Part shown: positions 18,417 through 26,763 of the stretch, piece after piece
Numbering within the stretch: position 1 is the stretch's first letter
Layout: each line of letters begins with the position of its first letter
DNA from: a virus
DNA length: 64,000 bases
IMG/VR virus record: IMGVR_UViG_3300024352_000020
Coordinates: 30,519-94,518 of that record
Strand: one strand, 5' to 3'
Translations under genes and position numbers: made by a program
The notes under the pieces: model-generated
Seen by the model: the letters and a program-made list of their open reading frames with translations, nothing else
Database searches by the model: none
What the model was told of the DNA's origin: nothing

Positions 18417-20476
18417 TACCAAGTTCCTCCATCTACATCAACCCAAACAAGTTGATTAGAACTATTGTATGTTAATATTTGTCCGGTAGATCCACCAGAT
18501 GGAAAACTTGCTTCACTGCCTTGAAATCCTTGATCTCCTTGATAACCCTGATCACCTTGATAACCCTGTTCTCCTTGATAACCCTGATAACCTTGTTCTC
18601 CTTGGTATCCCTGAAACCCTTGTGAGCCAGCAGTAAGAATTATATCTTCTTTTGCCCAATGATTTATAGAATTTGGATCATATCTATATACCCATAAAAT
18701 TAATGGATCTGTGTCATCTGGAGCAAATGCCCATTGATAAACTTCTGGAGGACCACTCGGATAAGTTGTTAAAAGATGAGTTTCGTTTTCAAAAGTTCCT
18801 ATAAATTCTGAATAATGACCATCAATACCTTGATAACCTTGAGAGCCTTGATAACCTTGTGTTCCTTGAAATCCTTGATTACCTTGAAGACCTTGATTAC
18901 CCTGTAAACCTTGATTTCCCTGCAATCCTTGATTACCTTGAAGTCCTTGGTTGCCTTGATTACCTTGATGACCTTGAAAACCAATAGAGCCAACAAGACC
19001 TTGTCTACCTTGACTGCCTTGAAGACCTTGATATCCTTGTAAGCCCTGATAACCTTGTGGTCCACGAATCGGGCCAACATTATCCCAATAAACAGGGCTA
19101 GTGCCTGTGTATACAACTCCGTCTCCAATAGCAGCAGTTCCATTGTCTGGATTAGGACAAGATTGACTAGCAGATCCTTGTGCTGTAGATGTAAGTAACC
19201 ACATATCTCCAATAGTGGCAGTTCCAGTTTGATTATTGAAAATATTTTGCCAAGTATCAGAACCTTTTATTTCAACTCCAGCACCTGTTTGTCCTTGATT
19301 GCCTTGACTTCCTTGATAACCTTGTAAACCTTGACTACCTTGATTACCTTGCAAACCTTGATTGCCCTGTAATCCTTGATTACCTTGAAAACCTTGATTA
19401 CCCTGAAAGCCTTGACTACCTTGAAGTCCTTGATTTCCCTGAAGTCCTTGATTACCTTGAAGACCTTGATTTCCTTGAAATCCTTGTAAACCTTGATTAC
19501 CTTGAAGACCTTGAAAACCTTGACGACCCTGAAGACCTTGTAAACCTTGATTTCCTTGTAAGCCTTGATGACCTTGTGTTCCTTGATTACCAATATCACC
19601 AACAAGGAGTAAAGATATTGTAATTTGTTGGTTGTTACTTAGTGAAAACCCAGAAGATGTATTAACATGTTCTATGTTAAACGAAGCATAAGTACTATTA
19701 ACTGTATTTGAAGATGTTATTTTAAAAATAGAAAATTTAGAATTATCATTAATTGGTTGAATAACTATATATGATTTTACAAAATTAGTAGAATCATCTA
19801 ATAAAGAATAAATAGAACTAATATTATTAGAATTTATATCTAGACCACTAAATAAGGCTATTGTCGCAAGAGAAAAATTAGAGTTATTTAATCTAAACTG
19901 TTCTGGAGTTGGAACACCAGATGTTAATGTACTAAATAAATAATTTATATGTAATGAACTAACGCCTTGATAGCCTTGAGATCCAACTTGTCCAGTTATA
20001 TTAACATCCCAAACATTACTACTTCCAGTGCCAACTACATAATCCACATCAACAACTATGCTCGATGTGTTTGGATCAGTAGATAATATAAGACCTTCTA
20101 AAAAATGAGATGTATTATTATTATCTACTATCCTTACTCTAATACCAGCCCTAATAGCATCTATAGATAATACAGAAAGAGTTTTTAGTCCAATAGTTTT
20201 GGATATAGTTGATAAAGATGATGTAGCACCGAAAGAAATGCCTATTGAACCTTGATCACCTTGAAAACCAATAAAACCTTGGTTTCCTTGATTACCTTGA
20301 TTACCTTGATTTCCTTGATTGCCTTGTGAACCCTGAATACCTTGAAGACCTTGAGAACCAGTAACAACTCCTGGAATAAAGTTAGTGCCATCAAATTTAA
20401 TGACATTTCCAGAAGAAGGAACACCTACAAAATCGTCTTGATCTTGTATTCTTGATGGTCTTTTGCTGAAATGCAT
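18416..20476 (-). CDS. Collagen-like fibre protein
   Basis: 686 residues. The N-terminus (FSKRPSRIQDQDDFVGVPS) leads into short collagen (GNQGNQG), a beta domain with HFLEG, another beta domain, a long GLQGNQG collagen block (about residues 290-400), a small domain with SCPNPDNGTAAIGDGVVY, more collagen, and a C-terminal FPSGGSTGQILTYNSSNQLVWV segment. That final segment is of the kind that closes modular phage fibre proteins. It lies directly before the giant fibre and shares a base with its start, so the two may form one fibre complex. Confidence 0.8.
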   Translation of the reverse strand: MHFSKRPSRIQDQDDFVGVPSSGNVIKFDGTNFIPGVVTGSQGLQGIQGSQGNQGNQGNQGNQGNQGFIGFQGDQGSIGISFGATSSLSTISKTIGLKTLSVLSIDAIRAGIRVRIVDNNNTSHFLEGLILSTDPNTSSIVVDVDYVVGTGSSNVWDVNITGQVGSQGYQGVSSLHINYLFSTLTSGVPTPEQFRLNNSNFSLATIALFSGLDINSNNISSIYSLLDDSTNFVKSYIVIQPINDNSKFSIFKITSSNTVNSTYASFNIEHVNTSSGFSLSNNQQITISLLLVGDIGNQGTQGHQGLQGNQGLQGLQGRQGFQGLQGNQGLQGFQGNQGLQGNQGLQGNQGLQGSQGFQGNQGFQGNQGLQGNQGLQGNQGSQGLQGYQGSQGNQGQTGAGVEIKGSDTWQNIFNNQTGTATIGDMWLLTSTAQGSASQSCPNPDNGTAAIGDGVVYTGTSPVYWDNVGPIRGPQGYQGLQGYQGLQGSQGRQGLVGSIGFQGHQGNQGNQGLQGNQGLQGNQGLQGNQGLQGNQGFQGTQGYQGSQGYQGIDGHYSEFIGTFENETHLLTTYPSGPPEVYQWAFAPDDTDPLILWVYRYDPNSINHWAKEDIILTAGSQGFQGYQGEQGYQGYQGEQGYQGDQGYQGDQGFQGSEASFPSGGSTGQILTYNSSNQLVWVDVDGGTW
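19275..19600 (-). repeat. GNQGLQG-type collagen repeats
   Basis: Uninterrupted Gly-Asn-Gln/Gly-Leu-Gln/Gly-Phe-Gln coding triplets inside the 686-residue fibre gene. Confidence 0.8.
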
Positions 20477-20479
20477 TTT

Positions 20480-21043
20480 TTATTCCAAAAATTTTGGTGT
20501 TATTCCATTTATACAACCGTCTATATAGAATACACCACAAAAAGCAGCTATTTGTTTTGCTGTAGATTCAGTATTTTGCATTAAGTCTGAGTAATTAACT
20601 ATTAATTTTCTGCCTGAAAAATTATTAAAAATATTTTCAGCTGTATTATACTGTTTTTCTATAGTATCTGGAAAAGCTTGATCGCCCATAAGCATAGAAT
20701 ATTCAATATTGGCTTTGTTTATATTTCTTTTTGCCCATATTATACTAGTTTGTATTGAAGTTTCTGATATGAACTTATTCCATGCATCTTTTTTTAGAAA
20801 TTCAAATGATCTTGTTCCAATTTTTCCTTGTTGAACTGTTTTTAGTTTTAAATCCCAGTAATTTTTTGGATTTGTATAAATATATCTTGTGTACTTATCA
20901 TTGAAACTTCCTGTTGGATACCAGTCTGGATTATCATTTGCATTCTCTCTTTCTCCCATATTTATGCCAAGAGAGTTTAATATTTTGGCTATAACGCTAG
21001 TTCCAGATCTATAAGAACCAATTATAATTGTGCAATCTTTCAT
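20480..21043 (-). CDS. Sulfotransferase-like protein
   Basis: 187 residues. The N-terminus TIIIGSYRSGTSVIAKIL is a good match to the 5'-phosphosulfate-binding loop (GxxRSGTT/S) of PAPS-dependent sulfotransferases, and the C-terminal YSDLMQNTESTAKQIAAFCG fits their helix after the 3'-phosphate site. It is shorter than typical family members (about 250-300) but the ends are intact. It lies between the glycosyltransferase gene and the fibre genes with 4-bp overlap to the former, suggesting sulfation of a glycan on virion or host surface. Substrate is unknown. Confidence 0.75.
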   Translation of the reverse strand: MKDCTIIIGSYRSGTSVIAKILNSLGINMGERENANDNPDWYPTGSFNDKYTRYIYTNPKNYWDLKLKTVQQGKIGTRSFEFLKKDAWNKFISETSIQTSIIWAKRNINKANIEYSMLMGDQAFPDTIEKQYNTAENIFNNFSGRKLIVNYSDLMQNTESTAKQIAAFCGVFYIDGCINGITPKFLE

Positions 21044-21975
21044 TCTAAATCCTCGTTTCGTTCTTTGAAATAATTCTCAATTGATTTTAAAAAGTCTTTA
21101 TTGTCGCCTACATATCTATACAAACCTTGATCGTTAACTAAGTCTTTAGAAACATTAAAATTAGTATCTTTTAAAATTTTTTGTCTTTCTATATATTTTC
21201 TATTAACTTTATCGCCATGATTTAAATGAAAAATAGGTTGATCTATATAATCAAAATTTATTTCTACATTAGATTTGTTATTTAGTATATCTTTTAAAAA
21301 ACAAATAACGCTATCTTGTTTTCTTTTTATAAAAGGTATTTCTATGTCTAGGCTTAAATTAAGCCATTTAAAAAGATTAATAGTGTCTCCGCCACCTATA
21401 ATGCATTTATCATATAATGGATTATTCAAAAGTGTTTCTTTCTTTGTAATCCATGCCATTCCTGGGTTACCAAAAGTATAATCACTTGAATTAAAAGTTT
21501 TAATGTAATTTTCTTTTCCGTCTGATTTAATTATTTGCGATGAAACACTCGGAGTGCTATGACTATAAAAGCCATGATTTCTATAATGATTTTTTGGTAA
21601 ATAATAAACATCAGAAAATGGTTGTATAAATAAATTTTCTTTTTGATCCAATTTATTTTTTGCTTCTTGCACCCAATTATCATCACTAAATAAAACATCA
21701 CCATCAATAAAAGCTATATACTTAATAGAATCTGGCATTTTTTCGGCTAGATAATTTATAACTCTTTCCTTTTGCCAAAGTAATTGATCTGACTTTAAAG
21801 CAAAAAGACCTTGCATATTTAAGTCAAAACTATTATTTGTAGAAATTTCTATAGGAACAATTACACATTCATATTTAAGCATATGATTATAACAAACATT
21901 AAAATTTCTAAATAAAGATATTCTTTTAAAATGATTCCAATAATACATTATTATTGCAGTATCTAAATTTTTCAT
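21040..21975 (-). CDS. Glycosyltransferase (GT-A type)
   Basis: 311 residues. LLWQKERVINYLAEKMP followed by IKYIAFIDGDVLF carries the DxD-type metal/nucleotide-sugar motif (DGD). Later GNPGMAWITKKE, IIGGGDT and FHLNHGDKVNR match the acceptor-side motifs of family-2-like transferases. It overlaps the sulfotransferase start by 4 bp and the upstream gene stop by 4 bp, so the three form one unit. It probably decorates fibres or capsid; the acceptor is not known. Confidence 0.75.
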   Translation of the reverse strand: MKNLDTAIIMYYWNHFKRISLFRNFNVCYNHMLKYECVIVPIEISTNNSFDLNMQGLFALKSDQLLWQKERVINYLAEKMPDSIKYIAFIDGDVLFSDDNWVQEAKNKLDQKENLFIQPFSDVYYLPKNHYRNHGFYSHSTPSVSSQIIKSDGKENYIKTFNSSDYTFGNPGMAWITKKETLLNNPLYDKCIIGGGDTINLFKWLNLSLDIEIPFIKRKQDSVICFLKDILNNKSNVEINFDYIDQPIFHLNHGDKVNRKYIERQKILKDTNFNVSKDLVNDQGLYRYVGDNKDFLKSIENYFKERNEDLE

Positions 21976-22976
21976 GCTTTTACCTTAATTTCTTGTGAAT
22001 AAGGAATAAGTTGCATTTGATTTAATTCAGCTTCTTTTGAAGCTATGGATTGACCAAAAAATACTGTGTTTGGAAAATAAGCTAAATATTTTGTAAACAT
22101 AAGTTTATCTATATCATCGTATGATGAATAAACAAAACAATAAGATTCATCTTCTGGATTAAATTTTTCTGGATCTACAAACTCAACTCTTTTTTCTAAT
22201 CCAAATCTTTCTAACCAAATTTTTGTGCCAATAAAATTTATTTTAGTTTTAATTGGAAAAGCTATAATTTTACAAGCCGATTGTGCCAAGACAATAAGTT
22301 CTGCTGGAGATGAACCTACATAAACAACTTTTTTTTGATCAGCTAATTGATAAAGTTTTAAATAATCATCGGCTATAAAAGATTGATCTATTCCGTCTGG
22401 AAGAATTAAAGGAAAATCAAGTTCATCAAAATCAATTTTTTTATTATCAAAAAGTAAATTTAACTTAGGCCAAAAACAAACTAGGCTATAATAACGCATA
22501 AAAGAATTTATGCTTTCTGTTATACTATTTTTTACTTCAAAATTTTTATATAGATCTTTTATGTATCTAGATGAAAATAAAAATGGACCAAATGTATTTT
22601 TTTCTAAAAAATTTGTAATGTTATAGTCAGGGCTTCTAGATTGAAAAATTGGTCCTACATAAAGTTTTAAAATTGCTACATCTATTTGATATCTAATTAA
22701 TGGTTTCCATGTAGACAGATTATTATAAAAAAATTTAGAAAGTTTTTGTTTTCCGTCTAAAAATAAAAAATATTCATAAGAGTCTAAAGATGAAGCTTCA
22801 TATAAGAAACTTTCAAACAAATCTCTTCTGTTTTTTCCATTTATATATACTACTTTTCCGCCAAAGTCAGTTTCTTCTAAATTGCTTTTGTTTCTTGCGT
22901 TGTCAAAAACTACCAAATTGCTAAATGGTTTTGTTCCAACTTTTATTTCTGATACTCTAGGACTGCATATTTCCAT
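21972..22976 (-). CDS. Putative glycan-modifying protein, unknown family
   Basis: 334 residues from the ATG at 22976, chosen because AGGAGG lies six bases upstream; a longer in-frame start at 23018 would lie inside the capsid terminator. FLFLDGKQKLSK resembles a DxD site, and the C-terminal third (KKVVYVGSSPAELIVLAQSACKI... FVYSSYDDIDKL) has Rossmann-like alternation. It is the first gene of the block with the glycosyltransferase and sulfotransferase, so a role in the same pathway is likely. The family is not recognised. Confidence 0.6.
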   Translation of the reverse strand: MEICSPRVSEIKVGTKPFSNLVVFDNARNKSNLEETDFGGKVVYINGKNRRDLFESFLYEASSLDSYEYFLFLDGKQKLSKFFYNNLSTWKPLIRYQIDVAILKLYVGPIFQSRSPDYNITNFLEKNTFGPFLFSSRYIKDLYKNFEVKNSITESINSFMRYYSLVCFWPKLNLLFDNKKIDFDELDFPLILPDGIDQSFIADDYLKLYQLADQKKVVYVGSSPAELIVLAQSACKIIAFPIKTKINFIGTKIWLERFGLEKRVEFVDPEKFNPEDESYCFVYSSYDDIDKLMFTKYLAYFPNTVFFGQSIASKEAELNQMQLIPYSQEIKVKA

Positions 22977-23026
22977 AGTATATCCTCCTACTAATATATT
23001 ATATAAAAAATCCATCAATGCAACAA

Positions 23027-23054
23027 AAAAGGGCAGAGCTTTCGCTCCACCCTT
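23027..23054 (-). terminator. Terminator after the major capsid gene
   Basis: On the minus strand AAAGGGTGGAGC, a GAAA tetraloop, GCTCTGCCC and a run of six T form a Rho-independent terminator. It isolates the highly expressed capsid genes from the sugar-transfer block. Confidence 0.8.
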
Positions 23055-23080
23055 TATTGATTTTTATATTGGAAGCTTTA

Positions 23081-24070
23081 TTAGAAAGCACCCAAAAGAA
23101 CACGACGATTATCGAGAACTGCAAAGCCATGTTCGCCGAAACCGTACATGCCCATTCTACGCTGACGATGGAAAGTAGGATCTTCAAAGATCTCAATTTC
23201 CTGACGAACAGGCATTACAAAGCTGTCACGCTTCTCAAGGTCAAGACCAACAACCAACTCGCTCTTGCCAGACAAAGATCCAGACAAGGTAGAGGTATAG
23301 TACAGCTGGTATTCCTGACCAACGCCAAGTTCATCGATCTCATGGAGATTTACGCCAAAGATCTGTGCCAAACCATTTTCTGGAGATACAAAGATCTCAC
23401 GGCGGGTAAAGTCGTCAACCTCATCAATATCCCAAGTGCGAATGTCTTCCATCGCCTCTGGAGATACATAAAGGTCAGTCAACTTACCACGATTAATCGA
23501 GGTGCTGTTACCACCAGCATTTCTACGCATTACGGTCTTCATCAAGGCAATAAGCCTCTTGCTGAAGTATCCAGAGGTAGCAACGCTGTCAGTTACAAGC
23601 AAGTTGCGACCCTTACCAGCAGCAATGATAACATGCCAGCCATCATTGTTATTCTTGCGGGTAAAAGAAGCTTCGAGAACTTGCATTGCACGACCTACGA
23701 TATCCCAACGAGCATCACGAAGATACTTGAGGGAGAAGTCGATGGAAGCACCAACTTCATAAGTCTGAACAGTCAAATAATCGCCTTCTACATGGCGTTC
23801 AGGAATACGACCCTGTGAAGGAATAGTATAAGCGATGAAATCCTTCTCAGAACCAGGAGCCAAGAAATCCAATGGGAATTCTACGGAAGTACCTGGTTGG
23901 AAAACAACCTGTTCAAAGATGTTTCCAAGAATATCGCCCTTCAAAACGCCCTGACGCAAAGGAAGAGTAAGAGCCTTTGCAAGTTCTTTCTGAGCAGCTA
24001 CAGCAACTTCATAATTGTTGCTACCAGCCTGTTCAGCAAGTTTTACCATTTCTGGAGTTGGAGTCTTCAT
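23081..24070 (-). CDS. Major capsid protein
   Basis: 329 residues, HK97-fold type by size and position after protease/scaffold and decoration genes. Features are a long N-terminal helical part, VEFPLDFLAPGSEKDFIAYTIP, a central helix (AMQVLEASFTRKNNNDGWHVII), LYVSPEAMEDIRTWD, and a C-terminal RRMGMYGFGEHGFAVLDNRRVLLGAF, a usual ending for this family. Codons are richer in C/G-ending choices than neighbouring genes, which fits very high expression. A strong terminator follows and GAGGAG precedes the ATG. Confidence 0.88.
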   Translation of the reverse strand: MKTPTPEMVKLAEQAGSNNYEVAVAAQKELAKALTLPLRQGVLKGDILGNIFEQVVFQPGTSVEFPLDFLAPGSEKDFIAYTIPSQGRIPERHVEGDYLTVQTYEVGASIDFSLKYLRDARWDIVGRAMQVLEASFTRKNNNDGWHVIIAAGKGRNLLVTDSVATSGYFSKRLIALMKTVMRRNAGGNSTSINRGKLTDLYVSPEAMEDIRTWDIDEVDDFTRREIFVSPENGLAQIFGVNLHEIDELGVGQEYQLYYTSTLSGSLSGKSELVVGLDLEKRDSFVMPVRQEIEIFEDPTFHRQRRMGMYGFGEHGFAVLDNRRVLLGAF

Positions 24071-24092
24071 AATTCTATTATCTCCTCTCTAA

Positions 24093-24554
24093 TTATACGA
24101 TTGGAAGGTCAATGAATACTTTTGCATACCCATCTGCGTCAACTCCGCCGAGGAACTGACCGACCTTTGGAGTACCAGAGGTCTGGGTATCGGTAAGATT
24201 ACCGTTAGAAGTAAGATAAGCTGAGTCACCAGCTGCTGGTGAAACACCAGAAGCAATTTTATTGGTAACAACCCAACCTTTTGTGAGAAGAGGGAGCTTT
24301 TCACCAAGAAGCTGCTCATCTTTGTGCCAATTTCTATGCTGACGAGTAATGTCAATAGAAACCATATCGGCCAAAGAAAGACCAGCTGGAACAAGGCCGG
24401 AAGGATTAGAAGCCCTAGTTACAGTAGCTACATCATCGTTCAACGCACCGGAACCGGAAACGCTGAAAACGAGTACTTCGCCCTTTTCGATAGCAATATT
24501 GCAGATATTGCTAATATCAGTTACAACAATGTTACGATCTGGTTTAAGAGCCAT
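24093..24554 (-). CDS. Head decoration protein
   Basis: 153 residues, Gly/Ala/Val/Thr-rich with no Cys-rich or membrane segment. VLVFSVSGSGALNDDVATVTRAS, KLPLLTKGWVVTNKI and GDSAYLTSNGNLT, ending KVFIDLPIV, is the pattern of trimeric capsid-stabilising proteins encoded beside the major capsid gene. AAGGAG lies nine bases before the ATG. Codon choice is biased as in the capsid gene, indicating high copy number. Assignment rests on position and pattern. Confidence 0.7.
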   Translation of the reverse strand: MALKPDRNIVVTDISNICNIAIEKGEVLVFSVSGSGALNDDVATVTRASNPSGLVPAGLSLADMVSIDITRQHRNWHKDEQLLGEKLPLLTKGWVVTNKIASGVSPAAGDSAYLTSNGNLTDTQTSGTPKVGQFLGGVDADGYAKVFIDLPIV

Positions 24555-24568
24555 GAGAGTTTTTCTCC

Positions 24569-25210
24569 TTATTCTTCGTTCTTGCCAAGGTTTTCAATTT
24601 CAACACCAAGATATGAAGCAATCTGAGAAGCTACAGTCTGAATTGGATCTACATTATTAAGAGCAGGAGCGTTTAAAGCTACCTCTTCCTTAACTTCTGC
24701 ATTTTCCAAAACTTCTTCGGTAGCAACTACTTCTGCCTTGTCTTCTTCAGCCATAGCTGCTTTTGGACAGGAGCAAGTTTCTTCTTTCTCATTCATGTCT
24801 TCTTTAGGCATCATTTCTGCTGCCTTCTTCAACATCATGAGTTCTTCATTCATCTTCTTGGCAGCTGCTTCATACTCTGCCATTTTCTTAGAAAGATAAT
24901 CACTCTGTTTGGCAACAACGCCAGCAAATGACTCATCTTCAAGGTTGTTAGTAAGAGCGACAATCTCTTCTGCTTCGGTCTTGGACATGCCAAGCTTTTC
25001 TGCAACAAGAGAAATTCGATCACTCTTCTTCTTTTCATCTTTCATCTTCTGCAACTCTTCGGTAGCTTTAGCAAGCTCCTGCTGCATAAGATTGGCCTTG
25101 GCAACAGCTTCAGAAAGTTCAGATTCAAGTTTTACTGTATTTTCAACAGCTACTTCAACCTTCTTTTCCATCTCAGTTGCCTCAACCTTTTCGACAATCT
25201 GTTCAGACAT
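24569..25210 (-). CDS. Nested scaffold protein (internal start)
   Basis: Inside the protease gene an ATG at 25210 (MSEQIVEK) is preceded by AAGGAG at 25220-25225, a near-ideal distance of nine bases. Translation from it gives a 213-residue protein that is almost wholly coiled coil, starting right where the protease domain ends. Independent scaffold production is therefore likely. This is inference from the ribosome-binding site and domain boundary. Confidence 0.65.
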   Translation of the reverse strand: MSEQIVEKVEATEMEKKVEVAVENTVKLESELSEAVAKANLMQQELAKATEELQKMKDEKKKSDRISLVAEKLGMSKTEAEEIVALTNNLEDESFAGVVAKQSDYLSKKMAEYEAAAKKMNEELMMLKKAAEMMPKEDMNEKEETCSCPKAAMAEEDKAEVVATEEVLENAEVKEEVALNAPALNNVDPIQTVASQIASYLGVEIENLGKNEE

Positions 25211-26011
25211 TGAAATATTCTCCTTAACTTCTGGAGTCTCAAGACTTTCATACCCCAAATCGATAGTTTTTGCTTCGGTTTGGAGTATCACGCTTTCGGG
25301 GTTAGCCGGTTTTCGCACAAGTCCTTTTCCAGAAAATATAATATTTCGTAAAACACGACCTATCTTCTGGTTACCGTAAACACCAGTACCGCCATACGCC
25401 CTTAAATATTTAGTTAAGAATGAAGTGGCTTCATTTCTAGCTATAATTCTAGTTCTTGCTCCATCAGTAACCGCATAATCAAAATTGCTAAACAAAGCTT
25501 CCATGGAAACAAACCAGCCACCTTTCGGTATTTCATTAACTATATTTTGTATTTGTAATTTTTTTTCTGGATTTTCCCATTCTTTATAAATTACAGCAGA
25601 AGTAACAATGTTGTAATCTTCAGGTGCAGATTCAGCATTAATCGGCAATCCATTTTCATCTGCTGGATAACAACCAGTAATATGACCAATGATAATATCT
25701 TGATTGTGTTCTAAATTAAACGGTTTGTCTTCTGGGGTATTTCTAGCAGTCCACATTTCTTGAGAATCAAAAACATCATCGTTTTTATTCCAGCCAGTAC
25801 TAACCAAAATAGACTTTAAATAATATAAGTCTTCTTGGTTTTTGTTTTCTGCTTTTGCTATTTCAGCTACTGTTCTATTAGATTTGTTTTTAACAAACTC
25901 TTGTTCTTGTGCAGAAGATACAGAAGCCACCATATCAAAAGCAATAGAATTACTTGCTTTAACAAGTTCAGAAACACCGTCTTCAATTTCTGTTTTATAT
26001 GCTTCAATCAT
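24569..26011 (-). CDS. Prohead protease fused to scaffold
   Basis: 480 residues. The first 225 or so look like a capsid maturation protease domain: YYLKSILVSTGWNKNDDVF, FNLEHNQDIIIGHITGCYPADE (a His in the expected place), KGGWFVSMEALF (a Ser in GWFVSME) and GLVRKPANPESVIL. From about residue 268 the sequence turns into Glu/Lys/Ala-rich coiled coil, the usual scaffold composition, ending in GVEIENLGKNEE. The two functions are in one frame with an internal start, as in lambda C/Nu3. GAGGTG precedes the ATG. Catalytic residues are inferred from context. Confidence 0.75.
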   Translation of the reverse strand: MIEAYKTEIEDGVSELVKASNSIAFDMVASVSSAQEQEFVKNKSNRTVAEIAKAENKNQEDLYYLKSILVSTGWNKNDDVFDSQEMWTARNTPEDKPFNLEHNQDIIIGHITGCYPADENGLPINAESAPEDYNIVTSAVIYKEWENPEKKLQIQNIVNEIPKGGWFVSMEALFSNFDYAVTDGARTRIIARNEATSFLTKYLRAYGGTGVYGNQKIGRVLRNIIFSGKGLVRKPANPESVILQTEAKTIDLGYESLETPEVKENISMSEQIVEKVEATEMEKKVEVAVENTVKLESELSEAVAKANLMQQELAKATEELQKMKDEKKKSDRISLVAEKLGMSKTEAEEIVALTNNLEDESFAGVVAKQSDYLSKKMAEYEAAAKKMNEELMMLKKAAEMMPKEDMNEKEETCSCPKAAMAEEDKAEVVATEEVLENAEVKEEVALNAPALNNVDPIQTVASQIASYLGVEIENLGKNEE

Positions 26012-26763
26012 GGTTCACCTCTTTTAAAAATTACACCAAACCAATTAAGTATTCTTTTATACCAAGGTATATAACCATTTATATATAAATATGTTGTGTC
26101 ATTACAGTACTGAGGTTTGTCTTCAAATTCCGGTAAATACTCAGTTGTATTTTTACTTTCAAATAAAATATTATCTGAATATTTATTAACTTTTATTTTA
26201 TTTTTTATATCATAACTTAATGACTTTGGCCAAGCAGATTCTAATACATCTCTATGATTATTGCTTAATACTGGTGGCCAAGAGTGTTTATTATTTGTTA
26301 TTGCAAAAACAGCTGTTTTCCAAGCTTCTAAATAGTCATTATTCCATTTAAATACAGATGCTAAAAAACCATCATTAATTTGTTTTTCAAAAATTTTATA
26401 AGCAACTGGACTAACCCTTGTATCTGTAGCATGAACAATGATAAAGCAACTATCTCCGTGTTCTTGAAAAATAATAGGAAAAGCTTTTCTAAAATTTATA
26501 CTCTCATAAAAACTGGTATTTCCTACTTTGTCCAAAGTTTCTCTGTAAATAATATCATGAATCAATTTCCTTTTTTTTAAATCGTCTAAAATCCATTTTT
26601 TAGAAATTTCTGGATCAGCCCACAAAATATAAATAATGGGGCTGTGTTTAAAGAAAATTCTACATCTATAGATATGCTGAACATTATCTATTAGTTCGTG
26701 ATATCTACGATGCAGAGTTATCAATATTATCGGTCTTTTGTAAGCCGATTGTGTGCATTGCAT
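26008..26763 (-). CDS. Putative transferase-like protein inserted between portal and protease
   Basis: 251 residues. The N-terminus (RPIILITLHRRYHELIDNVQHIY) and SPIIYILWADPEI look like a Rossmann-type start of a glycosyltransferase-like fold; IIVHATDTRVSP lies mid-protein, and WPPVLSNNHRDVLESAW further on. The coding DNA is more AT-rich than portal or protease. It overlaps the portal end by 59 bp and the protease start by 4 bp. I do not recognise a family; the look is of an inserted sugar-related gene. Confidence 0.6.
   Translation of the reverse strand: MQCTQSAYKRPIILITLHRRYHELIDNVQHIYRCRIFFKHSPIIYILWADPEISKKWILDDLKKRKLIHDIIYRETLDKVGNTSFYESINFRKAFPIIFQEHGDSCFIIVHATDTRVSPVAYKIFEKQINDGFLASVFKWNNDYLEAWKTAVFAITNNKHSWPPVLSNNHRDVLESAWPKSLSYDIKNKIKVNKYSDNILFESKNTTEYLPEFEDKPQYCNDTTYLYINGYIPWYKRILNWFGVIFKRGEP

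Noticed and set aside
23018-23818. A 266-codon plus-strand frame over the capsid gene
   Set aside because: Antisense to a clear major capsid gene; its openness follows from that gene's codon bias.
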